A program made the translations under genes and the position numbers. The notes beneath the pieces were generated by a model that did no database searches, was not told the origin of the DNA, and worked only from the letters and a program-made list of their open reading frames with translations. Source: Aquisalimonas lutea (GTDB lineage: Bacteria > Pseudomonadota > Gammaproteobacteria > Nitrococcales > Aquisalimonadaceae). From it: DNA of 64,000 nucleotides. This document shows, piece by piece, positions 24,225 through 32,646 of the stretch (its first letter is position 1; the number at the start of each line of letters is the position of its first letter). The DNA lies in contig NZ_JAUFPK010000006.1 of assembly GCF_030409225.1 (NCBI RefSeq), positions 124,001 through 188,000 on the forward strand. Reading direction: 5' to 3'.

Positions 24225-25103
24225 ATGGATTCGGTACTGGGAATCGTCGGGGGAAGCGGGCTCTACGATCTCGCCGGGCTCGACAACGCGCGATGGGAGT
24301 ACGTCGAAAGCCCGTGGGGCGAGCCGTCGGATGCGATCCTGTTCGCCGACCTCCACGGCTTGCCGATCCGCTTTCTGCCGCGGCACGGCCGCGGGCACCG
24401 CCTTGGGCCCCGTGACATCAACTACCGCGCCAACATTGATGCGCTGAAGCGCGCCGGCGCCACGGATCTGGTGTCGTTCTCGGCGTGCGGCTCCCTGGCA
24501 GAGCAGTATCCGCCCGGCCATTTCGTCCTGGTCGATCAGTTCATCGACCGCACGCAGGGCCGGCAAAGCAGCTTCTTCGGGGCGGGGTGCGTCGCCCACG
24601 TATCCATGGCCGATCCGGTGAGCCCCATACTGGCGGAGATCCTGCGCACCGCCGCGGCCGACGAGGCGATTCAGGCTGCGTCCACCGGGACGTACCTGGT
24701 CATCGACGGGCCGCAGTTCTCCTCCCGCGCCGAGGCGCGACTGTACCGGGCGTGGGGCTGCGACGTGATCGGCATGACGAACATGCCGGAGGCCAAGCTG
24801 GCGCGGGAGGCCGAGCTGGCCTATGCAACGGTGGCCATGGTCACGGATTTCGATTGCTGGCACGACGCCCACGACGCCGTCGATGTTGCCGGTGTCCTGG
24901 CAGTGATGCAGGACAACACGGAAAAGGCGCGGCGGCTCATCGAGCGACTGGGGCGTACCTTCCCGCGCACACACCCGGCCTGCCCGGAAGCCGACCACGC
25001 GTTGGACGGCGCCATCGTCACCGCGCAGACGCACCGGGATGCAGACCTGATGCGGAAACTGGATGCGGTGGCAGGTCGTGTCCTGGGAGCAGAGGAAGAT
25101 TAA
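24225..25103 (+). CDS. mtnP: S-methyl-5'-thioadenosine/thioinosine phosphorylase
   Basis: A 292-residue PNP-family enzyme. Phosphate-binding residues are seen in GIVGGSGLYD and RHGRGHRLGPRDINYRAN; DQFIDRTQGRQSSFF and GMTNMPEAKLAREAELAYATVAMVTDFDCWH are MTAP signatures. It cleaves MTA, or MTI in pseudomonad-type enzymes, to the base and methylthioribose 1-phosphate in methionine salvage after polyamine synthesis. The residues distinguishing the two substrates cannot be judged safely here. The next gene begins 74 bp downstream. Confidence 0.9.
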   Translation: MDSVLGIVGGSGLYDLAGLDNARWEYVESPWGEPSDAILFADLHGLPIRFLPRHGRGHRLGPRDINYRANIDALKRAGATDLVSFSACGSLAEQYPPGHFVLVDQFIDRTQGRQSSFFGAGCVAHVSMADPVSPILAEILRTAAADEAIQAASTGTYLVIDGPQFSSRAEARLYRAWGCDVIGMTNMPEAKLAREAELAYATVAMVTDFDCWHDAHDAVDVAGVLAVMQDNTEKARRLIERLGRTFPRTHPACPEADHALDGAIVTAQTHRDADLMRKLDAVAGRVLGAEED

Positions 25104-25177
25104 CGAAAACGGCGGTTCCGATCGGAAACGGAACGTGCCGCCGAGCATTCGCAGTGCTGAGCCGACGGAAGTGCGCC

Positions 25178-26080
25178 ATGAAAATCGTGATCGACGTTGA
25201 CAGGCTCCTCGACGAGGGGCGCATTACCACCGAGGAGCATGCGCGCCTGAAGTCGTGGGCGGTGGAGGATACCGGCTCGCTGGCATTCAACATCCTGACG
25301 GGGTTCGGCGTCGTTGCCACGGCGGGCGGGGCCCTGGCTCTGCTCCCCCATGGTGCCACGGCCATCATCCTGGGCCTGCTCCTGGCCGCAGGCGGGCTGA
25401 TGCTGGTCCGCAAGCATACCAGGGGGTGGGGCCTGCTCGGCTCGATGCTGTTGGTTGTCGGTTCCGTGATGTGCGCCGGTGGCATCCTGCTCGTCACCCA
25501 GGGCGGTGTCGCCGGCTTTGTCGTGGTCACGGTCCTTTGCCTGGCTGCTGCCGTCGCTTCCGGGAGCGCTCTGCTGGCGGCCATGGCGGTACTGGCGCTG
25601 TTCGGGAGCACGGGGGCCGTGGCGGCGTACTGGCATGCGATGTACATGCTCGCGGTTCCCCAGCCCGCGCTCACCATCGCGCTGTTCAGCATCGTGGGCC
25701 TGGGCACCTACCGGCTGTCCGGCACTCTGCCGCTGGACTATCAGCGTCTCGCCATCGTGGCCGCGCGGACGTCCCTGTTCCTGGTGAATCTCGGGTTCTG
25801 GGTCGGATCCCTGTGGGGGGATGCGCTGTGGCTCGGACAGCAAGCGATTCCTGACTGGGCGTTCGCGATCGGCTGGGCCGTCGGCCTGGTGGTCACCGGG
25901 GTCTGGGCAGCTCGCGGCAACAAGCGCTGGGTGGTGAACCTGCTGGCGGTATTCGCGGCCATCCATTTTTACACGCAGTACTTCGAGCATCTGGGCGCGT
26001 CTCCGGCGACGATTCTGCTTGCCGGTCTGGTCACCCTGGGGATCGTCCTGGCTGTTGTCCGGTACAACAAGCAAGGGTAA
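25178..26080 (+). CDS. multi-pass membrane protein (DUF2157-like)
   Basis: A 300-residue protein. A short soluble start, RLLDEGRITTEEHARLKSWA, resembles the helix that opens DUF2157 proteins. About eight or nine hydrophobic segments follow, from FNILTGFGVVATAGGALALL to ATILLAGLVTLGIVLAVV. No transport or catalytic motif is evident. Frame upstream to 24485 overlaps mtnP, so ATG 25178 is used. Function unknown. Confidence 0.7.
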   Translation: MKIVIDVDRLLDEGRITTEEHARLKSWAVEDTGSLAFNILTGFGVVATAGGALALLPHGATAIILGLLLAAGGLMLVRKHTRGWGLLGSMLLVVGSVMCAGGILLVTQGGVAGFVVVTVLCLAAAVASGSALLAAMAVLALFGSTGAVAAYWHAMYMLAVPQPALTIALFSIVGLGTYRLSGTLPLDYQRLAIVAARTSLFLVNLGFWVGSLWGDALWLGQQAIPDWAFAIGWAVGLVVTGVWAARGNKRWVVNLLAVFAAIHFYTQYFEHLGASPATILLAGLVTLGIVLAVVRYNKQG

Positions 26081-26206
26081 CGGGCCGACTGCAATGGGCT
26101 GCGCGGCTGGCTGATTCAGGCCGCCGACGGTGATCCGATCCAGACCATGGCGATCGAGGTGGGACCGGGCGGCGCTATCCGCGGTATCTACGTGGTCCGC
26201 AACCCC
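26081..26206 (+). pseudogene. remnant of an ECF41/SigJ-type sigma factor C-terminus
   Basis: Directly after the TAA of the membrane gene, the same frame reads [19 protein letters not shown] and [10 protein letters not shown]. SigJ/ECF41 proteins end with a SnoaL-like domain of the form NG.PG...DG...... L.IEV.DGRI.AIYVVRNPDKL. Everything upstream (regions 2 and 4) is missing and the frame then loses similarity. I infer a deletion relic, with moderate certainty because only about 40 residues remain. Confidence 0.45.
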
Positions 26207-26333
26207 CAGACAAATGGAACTACCTGCGGGCGCGATATCCCGAAGGTCAGTAGAATGTCGTCCATTGCCTCGCGGCGTAACATCCGGCGGCTATACTCTT
26301 TCCGGCGCTCAGCGCAGCTACAGGGAGACGTAC

Positions 26334-27296
26334 ATGACACTGGCGATTGAAACCCGCGGACTGGAAAAACGCTTCGGCGACACCGCCGCGGTGAGCGGCA
26401 TCGACCTGGGGGTGGAGCGCGGCGCCGTGTTCGGGCTGCTGGGCCCGAACGGGGCGGGCAAGACCACCACCATTCGCATGCTCGCGACCCTGCTGCGCCC
26501 CACCGGCGGTTCCGCCCGGGTGCTGGGCCACGACGTCGTGAAGGAGGCGGCCCGGGTGCGGGCCAAGGTGAGCCTGACCGGCCAGTTCGCCTCCGTGGAC
26601 GAGGATCTCACCGGCCGCGAGAACCTGGTGCTGGTGGCGCGCCTGCTGGGCTTCGGCTGGGGCGCGGCGCGCGTGCGGGCGCGGGAGCTGCTGGAGGCGT
26701 TCGAGCTCAGCGAGGCCGGCGGGCGGCAGGTGCGCACCTTCTCGGGCGGCATGCGCCGCCGGCTGGACATCGCGGCGAGCCTGGTCAGCCGGCCGCAGCT
26801 GCTGTTCCTGGACGAGCCCACCACCGGCCTGGACCCGCGCAGCCGCAACCAGGTTTGGGACTTCGTGCGGGCCATCGCGGCGGAGGGCACCACGGTGCTG
26901 CTGACGACGCAGTACCTGGAGGAAGCGGACCGCCTGGCGGACCGGCTGGCGGTGATCGACCAGGGCCGGGTCATCGCCGAGGGCACCAGCCGGCAGCTGA
27001 AGGCCTCGGTGGGCGGGCGTGCGCTGCACGTGCGCGTGGCGGACCCGGAGCAGCGGGACCGGGCGTGGGCGCTGCTTGCCCATCTGCTCGGCGACGAGCT
27101 CCATCCCGGGACCGAGCCGGATACCCTGTTCGCCCGGGTGACGCGGGAAGAGCGGGTGCCCGATGCCCTGGCGGCGCTGACCTCCAACGGCATCGCGGTG
27201 CGGGAGTTCGCCCTGGCGCAGCCGAGCCTGGACGACGTGTTCTTCGCGCTCACGGGCCACGGGGCCGATGACGAGACCAGCGAGGAGGTGGCATGA
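26334..27296 (+). CDS. ABC transporter ATP-binding protein, DrrA-type
   Basis: A 320-residue ATPase. Walker A is [15 protein letters not shown], the signature is [17 protein letters not shown], Walker [17 protein letters not shown], and the switch histidine position reads [16 protein letters not shown], with Gln in place of His as is typical of DrrA-like proteins. A C-terminal extension of about 90 residues follows. It powers a two-component exporter with the permease that overlaps it by ATGA. Lipophilic drug or pigment export is likely. The frame before ATG 26334 is not used. Confidence 0.92.
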   Translation: MTLAIETRGLEKRFGDTAAVSGIDLGVERGAVFGLLGPNGAGKTTTIRMLATLLRPTGGSARVLGHDVVKEAARVRAKVSLTGQFASVDEDLTGRENLVLVARLLGFGWGAARVRARELLEAFELSEAGGRQVRTFSGGMRRRLDIAASLVSRPQLLFLDEPTTGLDPRSRNQVWDFVRAIAAEGTTVLLTTQYLEEADRLADRLAVIDQGRVIAEGTSRQLKASVGGRALHVRVADPEQRDRAWALLAHLLGDELHPGTEPDTLFARVTREERVPDALAALTSNGIAVREFALAQPSLDDVFFALTGHGADDETSEEVA

Positions 27297-28102
27297 GCAC
27301 GACCCGACTGCATCGCGCCCTGAGCAGCGACCATCAGCCCGCACCGCCGAGCGCGCTGTCGGCGGTGCTGACCCTGGGCTGGCGGGCGATCCTCAAGATC
27401 AAGCACGTGCCGTTCCAGCTATTCGACGTCATGGTGTTCCCCATCATGATGACCGTGCTGTTCACGTATCTCTTCGGCGGGGCGCTGGCCGGCTCGTCGG
27501 CGGACTACCTGCAGTTCCTGCTGCCGGGCATCGTGGTGCAGACGGTGATGTTCCTGACCGTCTACACCGGGGTGGGGCTCAACACGGACATCCAGCGCGG
27601 CCTGTTCGATCGCTTCCGCTCGCTGCCCATCTGGCAGCCGGCACCCATCGTCGGCGCACTCATGGGGGACCTGATGCGCTACTCCCTGGCGGCGCTGGTG
27701 GTGGTCGTCGTCGGCCTGGTCCTGGGGTTCCGGCCCGGGGCCGGGGTGCCCGGCGTGCTGCTGGCGGTGGCACTGATGCTGGTGTTCGCGTCGGCGGTGT
27801 CGTGGATCTGGATCATCGTCGGGTTCCTGGTGCGCACGCCGGAGTCGGTGATGACCACGAGCTTCCTGCTGCTGTTCCCGCTCACCTTCGTCAGCAACAT
27901 CTTCGTGGATCCGGCCACCATGCCGGGCTGGCTGCAGACGGTGGTGGCGCTGAACCCGGTGACCCATCTGACCACCGCCTCGCGGGGGCTGATGCACGGC
28001 GGCGTGGCGGCCGGGGACGTCGCCTGGGTACTGGTCGCGTCGGTACTGGTGACGGCGGTGTTCGCGCCCCTGGCGATGCGGATGTACTACCGGGAGCGGT
28101 AG
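27293..28102 (+). CDS. ABC-2 type permease, DrrB-type
   Basis: A 269-residue permease with six hydrophobic segments, including [39 protein letters not shown] and [18 protein letters not shown]. The latter is the ABC-2 coupling region typical of the DrrB group. The start ATG overlaps the ATPase stop. Together they form a complete half-transporter pair for export, as in daunorubicin resistance; the substrate here is unknown. It converges on the phosphoribosyltransferase gene with only 10 bp between stops. Confidence 0.9.
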   Translation: MSTTRLHRALSSDHQPAPPSALSAVLTLGWRAILKIKHVPFQLFDVMVFPIMMTVLFTYLFGGALAGSSADYLQFLLPGIVVQTVMFLTVYTGVGLNTDIQRGLFDRFRSLPIWQPAPIVGALMGDLMRYSLAALVVVVVGLVLGFRPGAGVPGVLLAVALMLVFASAVSWIWIIVGFLVRTPESVMTTSFLLLFPLTFVSNIFVDPATMPGWLQTVVALNPVTHLTTASRGLMHGGVAAGDVAWVLVASVLVTAVFAPLAMRMYYRER

Positions 28103-28112
28103 CCCGGTACCG

Positions 28113-28724
28113 TCACTTGACGCTGTCGAGGATGGGCGCGAGATACGGCTTGTGCCGGTCGATGTCCGCCCGGCTGAGGCCGTTCATCTCGTAGGGGAAC
28201 ACCAGCCACTCCTCGGACGCGTGCAGGCAGAAATCGGGCTGTGTTCCGGTCTGGTTGGCGCTGGGGCGCTGGTACAGGGCGGCGATGCGGGTGTCCTGCG
28301 GCATGTTGCGCTTGAGCTGCTCGTTGAGCCGGCGCAGCACGGCGGCGACGCTGTAGCCGGTGCCGAAGACGTCGTCCACGATGAGCAGCCGGTCATCGTG
28401 ATTCAGGTTGTCCAGCAGGTAGTGGGTGCCGTGGACGCGGATCTTGGCATCCGGCGAGGCCACCATGGCGTCGTAGTCGTGCATGCCCTGGTAGGACGTG
28501 CGCAGGGCGATGTGGTCGGTGGCCACGCCCAGGGTCTGCAGGCACTCCTGCACGTAGATGCCCACGCTGCTCCCCCCGCGCCAGAGGCCGACGATGAAAT
28601 TGGGGCGGAACCCGCTGTCGAAGATCTGCACGCCGAGCCGGAACGCGTCCTCGATGAGCTCGGCCTCCTCGATGAAGCGGCGGGGGCGGGCGGTCTCTTC
28701 CGGTTTCGTCCGTTGTGTCGTCAA
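28113..28724 (-). CDS. phosphoribosyltransferase family protein (copy A)
   Basis: A 203-residue type I PRTase. The PRPP-binding loop is LLIVDDVFGTGYS, preceded by FIVGLWRGGSSVGIYVQECL and DHIALRTSYQG. The C-terminal hood has PDFCLHASEEWLVFPYEMNGLS. It is closest in layout to hypoxanthine PRTases, but the base acceptor is not clear. The frame starts with TTG at 28724 and has no in-frame ATG nearby. Its paralogue diverges from it 58 bp away. Confidence 0.82.
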   Translation of the reverse strand: MTTQRTKPEETARPRRFIEEAELIEDAFRLGVQIFDSGFRPNFIVGLWRGGSSVGIYVQECLQTLGVATDHIALRTSYQGMHDYDAMVASPDAKIRVHGTHYLLDNLNHDDRLLIVDDVFGTGYSVAAVLRRLNEQLKRNMPQDTRIAALYQRPSANQTGTQPDFCLHASEEWLVFPYEMNGLSRADIDRHKPYLAPILDSVK

Positions 28725-28782
28725 TGGCTCGTCAGCCTGCTAGAGGTTACTATGTCCGGCTTTACTCAACCGGCATGGTGGT

Positions 28783-29346
28783 ATGGTCGACAAATTCTAC
28801 ATCAGCGCGCAAAGCCTGCTCGAGGATTCTTTCCGGCTTGGGGTCCAGGTGCTGAACTCGGGCTTCCGGCCCACGTTCATGATCGCTGTGTGGCGCGGCG
28901 GTACCCCCGTGGGGCTGGCGGTGCAGGAATTCCTGGACTACCACGGCGTCCACACGGACCACATCGCCGTGCGCACCTCGGCCTATCACGGCATCGACCA
29001 GCAAAGCCGGACGGTGCGCGTCCACGGCCTGAACTACCTGGTCAAGCACGTCACCCACGACGATGCGCTGCTGATCGTCGATGACGTCTTCGATACCGGG
29101 CGCTCGGTGGTGGCCATCATCGAGGAGCTGCGGCAGCGGGCGCGGCTGAACACCCCGTACGACATTCGCGTCGCCGTGCCCTACTACAAGCCGAGCCGCA
29201 ACGAGGTGGGCTGGCCGCCGGACTACTACCTGCACGAGACCGAAGCCTGGCTGAAATACCCGCATTCCCTGGAAGGCCTGAGCGTGCCGGAGATCCGGGA
29301 CAACCGCCCGGAGCTCTATGCGATTCTCGCGCCCTACCTGGAATGA
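28783..29346 (+). CDS. phosphoribosyltransferase family protein (copy B)
   Basis: A 187-residue paralogue of the divergent neighbour. They share SFRLGVQVLNSGFRPTFMIAVWRGG, DHIAVRTS, VHGLNYL, the PRPP loop LLIVDDVFDTGRS, and an ETEAWLKYPHSLEGLS end matching copy A's SEEWLVFPYEMNGLS. The long flexible loop differs. Both keep the two acidic residues that bind PRPP-Mg. The pair may salvage two different bases. Confidence 0.83.
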   Translation: MVDKFYISAQSLLEDSFRLGVQVLNSGFRPTFMIAVWRGGTPVGLAVQEFLDYHGVHTDHIAVRTSAYHGIDQQSRTVRVHGLNYLVKHVTHDDALLIVDDVFDTGRSVVAIIEELRQRARLNTPYDIRVAVPYYKPSRNEVGWPPDYYLHETEAWLKYPHSLEGLSVPEIRDNRPELYAILAPYLE

Positions 29347-29351
29347 CGGAT

Positions 29352-29377
29352 GCCCGGCGGGGGCCGCCCCGCCGGGC
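29352..29377. terminator. bidirectional hairpin between convergent genes
   Basis: GCCCGGCGGGG (29352-29362) and CCCCGCCGGGC (29367-29377) pair perfectly around a 4-base loop. It sits 6 bp after the PRTase copy B stop and 9 bp from the DsrE stop, so it can serve both strands. Confidence 0.7.
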
Positions 29378-29385
29378 GGAAGGCT

Positions 29386-29754
29386 TCAGAAGCTCAGGGT
29401 GGCGGCCCCTTCCAGGATGCGCTCGTGCATCGGGCTGGCGCCGGTGATGATCACGCCGTCCAGCAGGTCCTCCTGCTCGTAGCCGCGTGCCTTCACGCAC
29501 GGCGTGCATGCCCACAGCGTGCCGCCGCGGCTCATGAAGTCGTCCACCAGGGACTTCAACGGCTCCAGCGGCTGCACGTGCGTCAGGTCTGCGGCGCGCT
29601 TGCGCACGATGTCCACGGCGGAGCTGGTCAGGAAGATGGCGACATCCAGCCCGGCCGTAAGGCCGCCGTTGGCGATGGTGAAGCCGACCGAGGACAGCTC
29701 CTCGTCCGGCCCGTGGGTGATGACAACGACAAGCTGACGGTTCGATTCTGCCAT
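29386..29754 (-). CDS. DsrE/DsrF-like protein
   Basis: A 122-residue protein with VVVITHGPDEELSSVGFTIANGGLTAGLDVAIFLTSSAV, the DsrE fold opening, and WACTPCVKARGYEQEDLL with a CxxC pair. DsrE-like proteins carry sulfur or act in regulatory complexes; the CTPC cysteines could be redox- or sulfur-active. No sulfur-oxidation genes are adjacent. It lies 28 bp after a methyltransferase gene on the same strand and is probably co-transcribed with it. GGAGGAGA precedes the ATG. Confidence 0.85.
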   Translation of the reverse strand: MAESNRQLVVVITHGPDEELSSVGFTIANGGLTAGLDVAIFLTSSAVDIVRKRAADLTHVQPLEPLKSLVDDFMSRGGTLWACTPCVKARGYEQEDLLDGVIITGASPMHERILEGAATLSF

Positions 29755-29782
29755 GATGCATCTCCTCCTGTTGCAGTGCGAC

Positions 29783-30661
29783 TCAGGTCTGCGGCCGCTT
29801 CGCCGTTACCGTCCACGAGCTTGACGGCATGACGACACCCTCGGCCTGGTGGTAGGGGGCCAGCGCCTCGCGCATGGCCCGCTCGATGGTCTCCCGCTTG
29901 CGCTCGGCCTCCTCGCCGGCCTCGCGGAACACCTCGCCCGCGGGCCCGATGGCGAGCTGGAAGCGCACGGCGTCCTCCAGCGAGGAGCCCACGGTGACGG
30001 GGCCGTCGATGCGCTCGAAGTCGATCGCCTCGAAGCCCGCGATCTCGAGCTGGGCCGAGACCATCTCCGGGTCCGCCATGGAGAAGGGGCCGGGTCCGCA
30101 GGTGCGGGCGTCCTCGCCGGGCGGGTCCAGGTACTCGAGCACCACCTGTTTGGGCAGGCCGAGCCACGGATTGTCGTCGATGGTCCGCCAGACGATGAAC
30201 ATCAGCTCACCTCCCGGACGCAGGCCGCTGAGGATGTTGCGCATGGCGGTGACCGGGTTCTCGAAGAACATCATTCCGAAGCGCGAGAAGCACAGGTCGT
30301 AGACGGGCTCGAAGGGGTAGCGCTCGACGTCCGCCGTCTCGAAGCGCACGTTCGTGACGCCGCGCTCGGCGGCATCCCGGCGTGCGGGCTCCAGGAACTG
30401 CTCGACGCAGTCGAGGCCGAGCACGAAGCCGTCCGGCCCGGTCTTGCGGGCGAGCTCGATGGCCGTATCCCCCCAGCCGCAACCCACGTCCAGGATCCGG
30501 CTTCCCGGCGTCACGGCAAGCTTCTCCAGCGGGATGCGGCTGTGGTAGCTCAGGCCGTTCTGGAGGATCTCCCGGAAGCGGTCGAACTTGTCGGCCAGCG
30601 TATCGTTCCAGAACTCGACGTATGGGGTCACCTCGGTGGTCGTCTCGATGGTCTGATTCAT
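29783..30661 (-). CDS. class I SAM-dependent methyltransferase
   Basis: A 292-residue protein starting MNQTIETTTEVTPYVEFWN. Motif I is ILDVGCGWGDTAIELARKTG, followed by VLGLDCVEQFLEPAR, then DLCFSRFGMMFFENP and LRPGGELMFIVWR. The layout is that of UbiE/SmtA-type small-molecule methyltransferases. Substrate unknown. The ATG at 30661 follows a GAGAGCGC stretch. It is the upstream partner of the DsrE gene. Confidence 0.87.
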   Translation of the reverse strand: MNQTIETTTEVTPYVEFWNDTLADKFDRFREILQNGLSYHSRIPLEKLAVTPGSRILDVGCGWGDTAIELARKTGPDGFVLGLDCVEQFLEPARRDAAERGVTNVRFETADVERYPFEPVYDLCFSRFGMMFFENPVTAMRNILSGLRPGGELMFIVWRTIDDNPWLGLPKQVVLEYLDPPGEDARTCGPGPFSMADPEMVSAQLEIAGFEAIDFERIDGPVTVGSSLEDAVRFQLAIGPAGEVFREAGEEAERKRETIERAMREALAPYHQAEGVVMPSSSWTVTAKRPQT

Positions 30662-30886
30662 GGCGCGCTCTCCGTGTTGTGTCGTCTCGGGCCGCAGCGG
30701 TGGAATTACCGCCGCGGTTGCGGCAAGGACGCAGCGCCATGGCAAATGGTTCCCGGCGATGGACGGTGGTTATTGCAGGGCTTCGGGCCCGCCGGCGTCA
30801 AAGGGCGCATGGAGCGCCGCGGCGAGGCGGCTGGCAGTGGGGCGGGGCATTATGGGTACCGGGCACGGCCGCGCGACGCCGTGTCG
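30662..30886. other. intergenic region without recognisable gene
   Basis: This 225-bp gap upstream of the methyltransferase gene holds no supported coding sequence, hairpin or operator. The promoter for the methyltransferase/DsrE pair must lie here. Confidence 0.4.
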
Positions 30887-31519
30887 TCACGGGGATGCCG
30901 GCCCGGGGCCGGCGGTATCGTCGGCGAGCCGCCGGAGCGCCTCCCGGAGTCTTGCCCGGCCGCGGTCAAGTTGCGCTTGCACCGCACCGGCGGGGGCCTG
31001 CAGCATCTCCGCCGCCTCTGTACGGCGGTATCCCTGCATCTCCACGAGGACCACGACGACGCGCTCGTCCTCCGGGAGTGCGTCCACGGCGCGGGCGACA
31101 TCGTCCCAGTGTAACGAATCGACAAGCCGGTCGCGTTGCGCCCCCCACCCGGTTGGGAAGGACCCGTGTCGCTGCCGCGGAGGCGGGCAACGCTCGGGGG
31201 CGTCACCGTCACCCGGCCGGGCTTCGCCGTCGGCCCCGGCGGCATCATGGCGGCGCCGTTGGCGCAGGTCGCGAATGAAAGTGCTGCTGAGAACGTGGAG
31301 CAGCCGGTCCTCGAGGCGAGACGTGTCCTGCAGCGGGGCCTCCAGCCCGGCCCAGGCCCGGGCGACGGCCTCGGTGACCAGGTCTTCGGCCCGAGTCCGG
31401 TCCCCGGTGAGCCGCCGGGCCGTGCCGTAGAGACGGTCCAGCAGCCGGATGACGGTATCGCCGAACCATTGTCGTCGCTGCCACGGGGCGTTGCCGTCAG
31501 TCGTCTTCGGGTCCGTCAT
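30887..31519 (-). CDS. ECF-type RNA polymerase sigma factor
   Basis: A 210-residue sigma factor started at MTDPKTTDGNAPWQRRQW. Region 2 is LLDRLYGTARRLTGDRTRAEDLVTEAVARAW and region 4 is VDALPEDERVVVVLVEMQGYRRTEAAEMLQAP followed by VQAQLDRGRARLREAL. A Pro/Arg-rich linker joins them. No anti-sigma factor is adjacent. The open frame runs upstream to 32731 but overlaps the AraC gene antiparallel codon pattern, so only the last 210 residues are real. Confidence 0.82.
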   Translation of the reverse strand: MTDPKTTDGNAPWQRRQWFGDTVIRLLDRLYGTARRLTGDRTRAEDLVTEAVARAWAGLEAPLQDTSRLEDRLLHVLSSTFIRDLRQRRRHDAAGADGEARPGDGDAPERCPPPRQRHGSFPTGWGAQRDRLVDSLHWDDVARAVDALPEDERVVVVLVEMQGYRRTEAAEMLQAPAGAVQAQLDRGRARLREALRRLADDTAGPGPASP

Positions 31520-31620
31520 GGTGGGCGATTCCTGGCGCAGGCCGACGCCAGGCATTGTAGGCGGTTGCCCCGTTCGCCGCTTCAGCATTCTTGCTGCCGA
31601 TGAACACGGATTGCGGTGGG

Positions 31621-32511
31621 TCAGTGACTGCGCCGTACGGTGTGCCGGTAGGCGCTGGGCGTCATGCCCGTGTAGCGGCGGAAGCAGCGGACCAGGTGCT
31701 GGGGCGAGTAGCCGCAGGCCGCGGCGATTTCGGTGACCGACAGCCCGGTTCGGGACAGCATCTCGCGGGCCTGTTCCAGGCGCATATGCACCAGGTAGCG
31801 GTGCGGCGGCATGCCGTGCGTCTCGCGGAAAGCCCGGGCGAAATGATAGGGCGAGAGGCCCGCCACCTCCGCCAGCTCGTGCAGGCTGACGGGCCCGGCC
31901 AGGTGAGCCTGCATGTACTCGATCACCCGCCTGGAAGCGTGCTGCGCCATCCCGCCGCGGGGCCGGGACGCGCCGCCCCGATGGTCGGACGCCAGGCGGG
32001 CGAGGCGGGTGAGCAGCGTGCAGACCATGGTATCGATGAACAAACGCGAGGTGTGGTCGCCGCGTGCGAGCTCCTGCCAGAGAAGCTCCAGCCCGTGGGT
32101 GATCAGCGGGTCCCGGTGCAGGCGTGCATGCAGGCCACCGAGGTCGATGGGCTCGCCGGCGTCCAGCTCCAGGTGCTGGCGCGCCGTGGCCGGCGGAATC
32201 CCCAGGAAGCGGAGGGTGCTGGGCGCCCCCATGGTCGCTGCGATGTCGGCCCCCGGCGGGATGACCGCGAAATCCATGGGCAGGGCGTTGCCGCGGAACG
32301 CACCCGCGCCGAAATCGCAGCAGAAGGGGAACGGTCGCCCCAGCGACGGGCTGATGACGAGCTCCGCCAGGGGGGAGGCTGACATGTCGCCGGCGGGCTG
32401 GCTGATATCGAGCATGGTCACCGCGCCGTGGTCCGCCTGACGGCATTCGCGAAGATGCCGGCGCTGCGGGCCCTCGACGAAGTACGCCGCGAGGCTGGAC
32501 TGGTGATCCAT
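31621..32511 (-). CDS. AraC-family transcriptional regulator
   Basis: A 296-residue regulator. The N-terminal 180 residues are a cupin-like effector domain (FCCDFGAGAFRGNALPMDFAVIPPG). The C-terminal AraC HTH has VSLHELAEVAGLSPYHFARAFRETHG and VTEIAAACGYSPQHLVRCFRRYTG, ending PSAYRHTV. ATG 32511 is preferred, with a GGGGGG stretch upstream; TTG 32559 would add 16 residues. The target genes are not evident; the ECF sigma gene follows about 100 bp downstream. Confidence 0.87.
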   Translation of the reverse strand: MDHQSSLAAYFVEGPQRRHLRECRQADHGAVTMLDISQPAGDMSASPLAELVISPSLGRPFPFCCDFGAGAFRGNALPMDFAVIPPGADIAATMGAPSTLRFLGIPPATARQHLELDAGEPIDLGGLHARLHRDPLITHGLELLWQELARGDHTSRLFIDTMVCTLLTRLARLASDHRGGASRPRGGMAQHASRRVIEYMQAHLAGPVSLHELAEVAGLSPYHFARAFRETHGMPPHRYLVHMRLEQAREMLSRTGLSVTEIAAACGYSPQHLVRCFRRYTGMTPSAYRHTVRRSH

Positions 32512-32646
32512 CGCAATCAGGCCCCCCGGTACGAAAAGGCCAGCCAATCCTTCCACCAAGGATAGTCGGCAGAATTGTCCGGCGCGAGTCCGTCACGCGG
32601 CTTCCGGCCCGCAACGGGAAGCTGCCCTCGTCGGTGCGCGGGCGCG

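Noticed and set aside
26263-26297. TTGCCT and TATACT as a promoter for the DrrA gene
   Set aside because: The spacing is about 21 bp, too long for a standard promoter and without a MerR-type palindrome.
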